This document shows, piece after piece, positions 57,001-64,000 of a stretch of 64,000 nt of DNA. The stretch is taken from positions 13,401,001 through 13,465,000 of the forward strand of contig NC_046683.1 of NCBI RefSeq assembly GCF_009870125.1, read 5' to 3'. Position numbers and translations under genes: made by a program. Under the pieces are notes generated by a model. It was not told where the DNA came from and did no database searches. It saw nothing but the letters and a program-made list of their open reading frames with translations. The DNA is from Drosophila pseudoobscura. Lineage: Eukaryota > Arthropoda > Insecta > Diptera > Drosophilidae. How positions within the stretch are numbered: position 1 is the first letter of the stretch; each line of letters starts with the position of its first letter.

Positions 57001-59135
57001 AATCCAGCAATGCCACTCCCACCCTCTATATAAGTATTTAGTGAGGCCAGTCCATCTCCTACTTAAAGCCCCTGCAGTGTTGCAGAGCTCTTCCCACCGA
57101 TATCCCCGCCGCCTGAGCAAATAGTTGCTGGCAATTAGCGGCGCCGCTTGGCAACACTGGTCGGTCACAGTGGAGCTAAAAAGTATGGTGCCACTGCTCT
57201 GGCTGCAGCTTATTCATGGAAAATTAAATAAAAAACTTTTTTAATACATTTGCTTTGCGAAGTTTTCGCCTGCTCTCTGTCATTCTATCTATACTGTTCG
57301 CCGCTGCTCTTTCTTTTCTTGTTTCCTTGTAGGTACATATATACCCTTTGCAGAAGGTATAATGATTTCTTGCAAAGCAAAAGACATAGGTGCTTTAGAG
57401 CAAAGACTTTAAAATAGCAAGATATTTCATCGGGGAATACATTCCATTTCAAGTGGGATATCCTTCGTCAATGCCTTGGTCTCCTGCGTCGATCCGAAGA
57501 TCCTATTAGTCGCTCCCAAGAAAGCAAACAAAATACATGTTGCCTGTGCTTGATACAGCAAATTGATGCTATCCGAAGTGGAGAATTTCCAAAGATGGAC
57601 ATTTCAAGTGATCCAATGCCAAAAGCTACAGCTACAGCTATGCACTTTTTTGATCAAATCGGTTATGGAATTGTGTATTCTTGGGCTCTGCAAGGGTATC
57701 AGAAGCTTCGGTCCCTTTTTGGCAAGCCTTTCTCTCTTGTTTGGTGTGCTCTCTTCGCTCTCTCTCCTGATGTTGCTGCTGGTGCTGTTTTTTTGGCGCT
57801 TTAGTGAAAAGTTTGTTTAGCTTTTACTTGAGCACGCGCCACCTCGGAGAGTGGGAATGGGTGTGCGAGTGCGAGTGGGAGTGGGAGTGAGAGTGAGAGC
57901 TCTAGAGAGCGAGAGGCGAACGAAGCTTAGAGTATGATTTATGCTGCGTGGCGCATTTTGTTTGCTTGTTGCATCCCCATCCGCATCAACACTCTCCTGG
58001 GTGTTTTTTCTTCTTCTATTTTTTTTTTTTTTTTTTTTACTGGTAACTGTAACTAAAAGTTGCGTGCAAACATTTGCGTTGTCTGTTAAGTGCCGTTGTC
58101 TCTCCATTCAACACAAGCGCTCGCTCTGTCCTACTCCTCCTGGTTGTTGTACTCTTTGTTTTGCGCCGGAAAACCGACAACCGACTGCACTTTAGCGGAT
58201 TTGTGTTTTCTCACCCATTTGAGAGGATTACAAAAGCGTTGAGGAAAGCGCCAGAGGAAGCTTTGAACGCGGACAGTGGCCATTCGATGAGTGAAAAGAG
58301 AGACGAAGGAATACTCGCTGGTGGCGTTTCCCATCCATTATCATATCTGAGCCCGTTCGAGAGGCGTGTGGATCGTGAGAGAGACCGCTAAGCCACAGGC
58401 TGTTAACGGAGAGCAGCAACAGGCTGTTAGCCCTGGCTGCCGCTGTTAGAGCAACAGCGATATCCAATGTTATTTAACAGTTGGTGGAAGCAAGCAGGGT
58501 ATCCACTGTAAAACTACAGTGGAAGCAGGGCATCCCGTGTACATTCAGTAGTTGTAGAAAGGAAGGATCGCACGGAGGGATGCTTAGATTGGATCGGTTG
58601 GGAACGGCATAGGTGTTTGATTGGTGGGTGGTTTGTTGGATGGTTTGGCGGGGGTGTTAGCACACAACAACAGATAGATATGGATATGAGAGGAGAGCAC
58701 TTACTTACCCCTGCCGCCCTCGGTGCGGTAGTATGGGGACTGGGCGGCCGCCGACGCGGAGGCGCCGCCACGATTATTGGCAACGTCTGGAGAGGCATCA
58801 TCCGGTTCCGGTGCGGTATTCTGTGTGTCCAACATGTTGATCATGCGCGGAGGTTGCTCTGTGGAATAGAGTGTAGTAGATCCATGGGGAAAGGGTGAAT
58901 ATTTGTGATGAGAATAGGTTTAAAGATCACAACTTGGGATCGATTAAAGGAAGTATGTATATAGGTGCATATATTCTGTACTCACTTATGCATGGGGCAA
59001 TGTGGGAGCGACTCTGTTGATAGCCACGTGCACATCGGTTGCAGGTCAGTCCGGTGACTCCGTCCTTGCAGGGACATTGACCGCTGGTGCTGTTGCAGAT
59101 CTTACCAGACGAACCGATCGGATGGCACTCGCAGG
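54040..59135 (-). CDS. NetA/NetB: Netrin, last six exons (final laminin-EGF repeat, linker, NTR domain); 5' part outside window
   Basis: Exons: 59135-58986, 58858-58709, 54764-54699, 54613-54250 and 54181-54040 are all in phase; the first listed exon needs one base from an upstream exon outside the window. The first encodes a complete eight-Cys laminin-type EGF repeat ([13 protein letters not shown]...[15 protein letters not shown]). The second is an Ala/Gly/Ser-rich linker. The third carries [21 protein letters not shown], the start of the NTR/C345C domain. Then follow an acidic insertion, ECRCPKI and [17 protein letters not shown], and a strongly basic tail ([14 protein letters not shown]). 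This order is diagnostic for a netrin, a secreted guidance cue that binds Frazzled/DCC and Unc-5. Drosophila has two tandem X-linked netrins, and I cannot tell which this is. Lying next to sbm, it is the one at the 3' edge of the pair. Five exons are confirmed here; the word 'six' in the summary is an overcount and this list of five is the correct one. The intron between the linker exon and the Cys exon is 3.9 kb. Confidence 0.9.
54217..54246. repeat. (CT)n tract filling a short netrin intron
   Basis: The intron 54182-54249 is only 68 nt; on the sense strand it holds about nine GA units directly after the donor. Confidence 0.85.
54987..55035. repeat. CCCTTG/CCCTCG hexamer tract
   Basis: About seven degenerate CCCTTG units in the 3.9-kb netrin intron. 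Confidence 0.8.
55185..55225. repeat. 11-bp GC-rich tandem repeat
   Basis: CCCCGTGCCCG and CCCCATGCCCG alternate strictly over nearly four units, so the higher-order period is 22 bp. Netrin intron. Confidence 0.8.
56285..56302. repeat. Run of 18 G
   Basis: Uninterrupted poly-G in the netrin intron; a likely site of length variation or assembly error. Confidence 0.9.
58019..58038. repeat. Run of 20 T
   Basis: Poly-T in the netrin intron; on the sense (minus) strand it is poly-A. Confidence 0.9.
58350..58470. repeat. NetA/NetB: GTAACAG family copy inside a netrin intron
   Basis: TTCGAGAGGCGTGTGGATCG precedes GCCACAGGCTGTTAACGGAG, AGCAGCAACAGGCTGTTAGC and CGCTGTTAGAGCAACAG. Leader and core both match copy 2, 45 kb away, in the same orientation. 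It is the only clear copy outside the 10.9-22.7 kb cluster. Confidence 0.7.
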
Positions 59136-60302
59136 CTGGAGGGGATACAAAGCGAAAGAAAACAATCAATGGCAGCGGCAGTGGCAGATAAAGATGCAAA
59201 TGCAGATGTCGATGCCGAGGTAGAGGTAGAGGGAAACCGGACAACAAGATTCAGATGTTGTTGGCAGATTTTCGGGATCGTGTTGAGAGCTTAATGGACC
59301 CGGTCAGCACTTCAAAGCCCCGGCGATTGCTATCTGAACAATACGATTGCCAAATGGTAGCCATGCCTGGGTCTGGGGTCCACTTGAGTTTTACTTAAAG
59401 TTCTTTCAAGTTCTCCCATCCCTTCGGCACATTCGTTTATGAGCCGCGGAAATGTGCATTAACAGATACGATTACGGATTACGGATTGCGGATCCCGGAT
59501 ATTTGCATTCCCTTTGTCCAGTGCAAGCACGCTGCCAGCAAAAGGCCGTGTCCGTACGGCGGACAGTCCACCGGTTAATTGCGAATCAAAGTGTGAAAGT
59601 GTGAAATTGCTCGCCAAGCATGACATCTTTCTCATTGGCCCAACTGCCTACAGCCTGTAGCCTGTGGACTGGAACAGACATAAGAGAGAGCCCACAGGGC
59701 ACTGTCAAGGGTCCGTAGGACCTCTGTCCGTGGTTATCTCCAGGATTCATCCACTCATGGATGCTTCAATAGGAATCTTTGGCAGTTTAAGTTCCAAATA
59801 AATTGTATGATTTTACTGGAACTGTCGCTGAATATTTGTCAGAGATATAACTATATTGTATCTAAGAGATTAGAGATACATCATTTTTGTGGTGGATTCC
59901 GACCCCGTAAAGTATATATATTCTTGATTAAAGGCCCAGTCGATATAGCCCATAAAAGTAGTATAACTGTATAGAAAATATAGAAATCCGTTCACATCTT
60001 TCCACTTTTCTCTGCCCCAGATCCCAGCCAAATGAAGTTTAGTTCTCTGCTTCTACAAAAATATGTTTCATTCCCCCTCCACTCCTCCCAGCGGCCACTT
60101 TGAGGGCACAAAGGAAAGCAGACTCCTTTCGGCATTGAGGGAAAGCGAAAAGAGTAAACTTCATCTTTTATTTCACATTTTTAGCTCTGTTTCTCGGTAG
60201 CTTTTTGGGGGTCTTATGTGTGTCATGTGTCGTTTGGCGAGTACTCGTACTATTATGAAGGACTTTGCAGTTGTTTCTTTGTCATTCCTTCCATTTGAGA
60301 GG

Positions 60303-60328
60303 AGCACAGCACAGCACAGCACAGCACA
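60303..60328. repeat. (GCACA)n tract
   Basis: About five GCACA units. Confidence 0.85.
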
Positions 60329-60792
60329 GACCAGCACTCCACAGGCACAAAGGGAGAGACAAATGCTCGTTCTCCCCTTTTTACTCGTTTGTTTAGTTAA
60401 TAAGCCGCTTTTGGCCACATTTAATGGGTCTTTGCGCTTGCCTCGTTTGGCCCAGAAGCTGTTGCATATTTAAAGATTTAACTTGTGTGCAGACACAGCA
60501 TGGTGCTTGGGGCATGGCGCACGGCGCATGGGGCATGGGGCATGGGCCTATGTTCAGGAGTAGTTATAGGCCATTGCATTGAATCAACCATGTGTGTGTG
60601 TGTGTACATGTCTCGTATGTGTGTGTGTAGCTTGTGGCAACACCCACATATTAACTCACTTCTCTCCACCTCTGTTTCGCTCTGTCCCTCTCTACGGTTT
60701 CGTGAGTGCGTGCAACATTTGGTAATTTAATCCGATTTACAATAAATTAAATGCGATTTATATGCACACAGTGACACATCCGGATGATAACT

Positions 60793-60860
60793 ACAACAAC
60801 AACAACAACAACAACTACAACTACAACAATGACAACAGCAACAGACAATAATTACTTGCA
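60793..60860. repeat. (CAA)n-rich tract
   Basis: CAA units with CTA and GCA variants, in the region upstream of the netrin laminin-EGF exon. Confidence 0.8.
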
Positions 60861-63515
60861 ACAACAGCAACAATATGGTGTGTCCATTGTTGCCCAGAGG
60901 GCAGTCCATGGAGTGGCCACAGTGGGACAAACGACTTGAGACTTTGGACCAAAAACCATACATGAAAGCCCGCTTTAAGGATCTGGCGTTTTATGGTTGA
61001 ATATCGAGTTCCAATCTAACAGTTGAAATACTCGAGGGAGTGTTCAAAACAGAGGGACTTCTAGGAATTACTGGATAAACTTATTCTGGTAGAACTAATG
61101 AGGTATTATCCTGTCCTTACAGCAAAGATCAAATCTATTCCTATGCTACCAAATGAGTGCTTAAAGTATTCAAAGGTAAACAGCTGTGCCCAGACATTTT
61201 TCGACTAGATTTCAGAAGAAATTAAGTTGGTTTAGACTACCAAAAGCATTGTATTGAAGGAAGCTTCAAGAGTATTAAACATTTCACATAAACTGTCTGA
61301 TTTATATTTGTCTTTGAACAGGCATTGGCTTAGACATTAACGGATATCCATGAGTCTGGAAATAATATCAGAAAAATATCTCTTAAAATCAAACCTATCT
61401 TTTGTGTCCTAGGCAGATCATGATTTTCACATTTGATAAACACAAATATACTTAGAGTCCACCGATTTCTTGTGCGACCTTTGACCACTGTGCCATACGG
61501 TGGACTGTCGGGCAACACAATCACAATATGACAATGCGAGTGGTGTGTGCGGCGTGGCGCGCTATCTGTGAACAGTGGACATCGAAGTGTGGAGGGGAAA
61601 TGGAGGCCGGGGTCTCGCAGCTCTCGGCAAAAGCCTGAAAAAAGGCACCACATAGCCCCAACGGTGGAGAGGGAAGAGCGTTGCGAACGAGTTCATTACG
61701 CATCCCCACATCGCGGCATTGGAATCCATTTCTCCACCCATAACCCTGCCATATCCGATATCCCATGGCCATAACCCTTCCGTATTCGTATCCCTGGCGC
61801 ATTCCATATGCTCCACTCTGCTCCACTCTACAGTTATCTTCTCATTTTCCATTTTCCATTTCCCATTCGCGTGGGGATTCGCCCGTATGTGTGTGGTGTG
61901 TGTGTGTTTTTCTTTTCGTGTGGTCCATTGACCGAGCAGAAGATTATGAATTTTCATTATAACGAGCCAACAGAGAATCCATTCGAGTAGCTCCATTTTC
62001 GGATAGTTGGCGCCCTCCCCATCCCCCTCCCCCACCGCATTTGCATTTCTATTTAATTATCGGAATGGAGGGATAGGGATCCATCCTTGATGATTCAGCT
62101 TTTGCCAGCGTCAGAGGGGGGGAGAGCTCTTCCCTCCATTCACTCTGCCTCTGATTTTTACTCAAAGCTGAGGTTCGAATGCGACCCCGAATGGCGGGAG
62201 GCCTTGAATCATTTTGACTCTCAAGGAAGACAAAGAGTCTGGTGCTTTGCTGCAGCCTCTGCAGACGGGGCTCTCGTGTAACCTGTCATTTGTGGCCGCT
62301 TATCCAGATCGATTCAGGTCAGGGTTCCTCGAAATAAATGAGCCTCCGAATGGGAATGCGACACAAATGAATCATTTAGGCCAGAAGAATGGGTTTCCCC
62401 CGCTGCGAAAGTCGTTGAATGATCATTCAAGGGAATGCCCTTGCTACGATATAATTCCAACAGGATAGGGATTAACTTTATCCACTTATTCAATGTCCCT
62501 GGCATGGTCAATATTCAATCAGAAGCAAAAAGCAAATGCGTCATGAAATTTCCTCTTTTTTTCCACCCACACCCACAAGTACCTTCATTTCCTTGATTAC
62601 CAAAACAGAAGATTGAATCTTGATTCATGATTCATAAATTCAAGTACAATACTCGCTTTGCATTTGCCATCAAAGCGTTAACATAAATTATGAATTCAAT
62701 TATGATTGATTCATTTTTCCTGCTGCATTATTCACTCTCCACCTTGCTCATTAGATCATCGATTGGAAACGAATTTCTCCTGGAATATTACGCCATTTGA
62801 ATGGCTCATTAGAGTCTTGAGTACTATACACAATATATTCCAGGGATATGAGATATATATATCCGATGTGTACACATGTTTATTCACAGGTAAGTTTTTT
62901 ATGGCAGCTGCCAGACACACGGTGCATGTATTTTTATATCAATCATTCGCACAATGACTGGCATACATTTTCGAGTGCGAGTATGCCCCGAAAATTTCCC
63001 CCCACCTCGAATTTTTCCGCTTCGTTTCGGTGCTTTTACCTTACTCATTTGGCATTTTCCAATTTCCATTTTCCATTTCCAGTTAGTCTTAAAAGCATCG
63101 TGTGCAACTTTATTTATTTTCCTTGGCTCTGGCTCCAGCACAGAAAATTAATTAAGCAAAAGCTGAACGCTCTCATACTCGAATTCACAGAAAAAGCATT
63201 CAAAACTAAACAGAAATTATAACAAAAAGAGAGAGGGCTATTCTAGATAGATTTCGGATATGAGGATACCCAAAGAAACCACCGTGATCGTTGTGAGACG
63301 CGGCAAGGGCCGCGGCTCTCCTTATGTACCCGATAGTCAGTCCAAATAACAAATATGTCCCCAGTACTCTTTGAGTATCGGTTATAAAAGGAAAGGTATA
63401 CCCTTAGGTACCTCCAGATGTTAGGGTATGATCATTCTCCTGGTGTACTCAATAGTATACTCATATCTACGGATATACTTGATGTATCTATACTTTATGA
63501 GGTCAAAGCTTCCAC

Positions 63516-63665
63516 CTGCCCGGGACTCATCTGGTGAGAATCATAATACCCCGTGAGAAACAGGGTACAGCAAAGCACTGCGCCAAGTGTAAACATCATA
63601 AAACAAATCAAGCGCAATATGTTATTGTTTATTTCAAGTTTGCGCAAGCGAATCCTCCCACACAT
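63516..63665 (-). CDS. Possible first coding exon of a signal-anchored protein
   Basis: From ATG 63665 the minus strand reads MCGRIRLRKLEINNNILRL, then a 24-residue hydrophobic run (ICFMMFTLGAVLCCTLFLTGYY) and DSHQMSPGQ. It ends at a plausible donor CAG|gtggaa (exon end 63516). A short basic N-terminus followed by one membrane segment is the layout of type II Golgi enzymes and similar proteins. The frame is also open upstream, but that part is Gly-rich and looks like UTR. No downstream exon was found before the netrin exons, so the gene could be nested in the netrin intron or the call could be wrong. Confidence 0.35.
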
Positions 63666-64000
63666 AACCGGCCCTCCCCCTCCCCGTCCCCATCCCCCTC
63701 CCATTGCCCCGGCCAGTGGCAAGTGCCTTACACAAATTCACCGCAAAAGTCTCTTCCTCGACCATCAATTGCCATAAAATATGTTACCCAAAAAGCCGTT
63801 CTAGTCCAGAGGAAAAGAGGGAAAAACTGTTGGCCAGCACACAGCTAGGCAGCCTTTTGCTGCTGCTTCGGCCTTTCGGCTGCTGCTCTGCTGCTCTGCT
63901 GTTTGTTATTATTAGAGAGGCCAAAATCCCCGAGAATAATGCAATTTTCCAAAGAAAAACCAAACAGAACTGAAGAATTATGAAGAAGATATCCCAGACC

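Larger units (their letters stand above)
59136..64000 (-). other. NetA/NetB: Upstream netrin intron, running off the window
   Basis: No further Cys-rich laminin-EGF or laminin N-terminal exon was seen, so the intron before the 59.1-kb exon is at least 4.8 kb. It holds simple repeats and the possible signal-anchor exon at 63.5 kb. Confidence 0.5.

Noticed and set aside
62171..62190. GGTTCGAAT word resembling a tRNA T-loop
   Set aside because: No A box, anticodon stem or acceptor stem at the right distance.

Overview
This window is from a Drosophila genome. Its compact multi-exon genes have 50-90 nt GT-AG introns, separated by long non-coding stretches rich in (CT)n, (CA)n and CAG/CTG-type repeats, with DRE-like TATCGATA promoter elements. 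The proteins recognised are RBM18, mRpS25, NME6-type NDK, an SLC7 light chain and a netrin. From memory of D. melanogaster, mRpS25, nmdyn-D6, sbm (CG9413) and the netrins are X-linked around 12F-13A, so Muller element A is likely. The dense microsatellites would fit an obscura-group species, but the sequence does not prove the species.

Layout. From 0 to 13 kb the DNA is mostly non-coding. A minus-strand patch at about 0.9-1.75 kb looks like a decayed gene. At 13.07-14.09 kb a minus-strand four-exon gene encodes a 260-residue four-TM protein. From 14.1 to 25.3 kb the DNA is non-coding, with several copies of a GGTAACAG/CTGTTAAC-rich dispersed repeat, two short tandem arrays built from the same motif, and a diverged duplication carrying an identical 33-bp core. 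At 25.3-25.95 kb there is a second patch that looks like a decayed gene, on the minus strand.

From 26.9 to 29.5 kb lies a tight housekeeping cluster: RBM18 (+), mRpS25 (-) and nmdyn-D6 (+). RBM18 and mRpS25 converge with about 150 bp between stop codons. mRpS25 and nmdyn-D6 diverge from a 355-bp promoter with two perfect DREs. From 31.5 to 49.4 kb is sbm on the minus strand. Nine coding exons can be joined in phase into 532 residues. The first coding exon lies 12.9 kb upstream of the second, behind a TATA plus Inr promoter. The long first intron holds a cluster of Grainyhead-like sites.

From 49.5 to 54 kb the DNA is intergenic, with AT-rich low-complexity sequence, a possible degenerate coding fragment and a 185-bp retroposon-like insertion bounded by a 14-bp direct repeat. 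From 54.04 to 59.14 kb are the last six exons of a netrin gene (minus): the final laminin-EGF repeat, an Ala-rich linker and the C-terminal NTR-like domain. Its 5' exons lie beyond the window. At 63.5-63.67 kb there is a possible first coding exon of an unidentified signal-anchored protein.

In function, netrin is a secreted axon-guidance cue, and the SLC7 light chain moves amino acids at membranes. RBM18, mRpS25 and NME6 serve RNA binding, mitochondrial translation and nucleotide metabolism. No tRNA, rRNA or CRISPR was seen. Exon boundaries were set by hand from splice motifs, phase continuity and family knowledge; no alignment was run.
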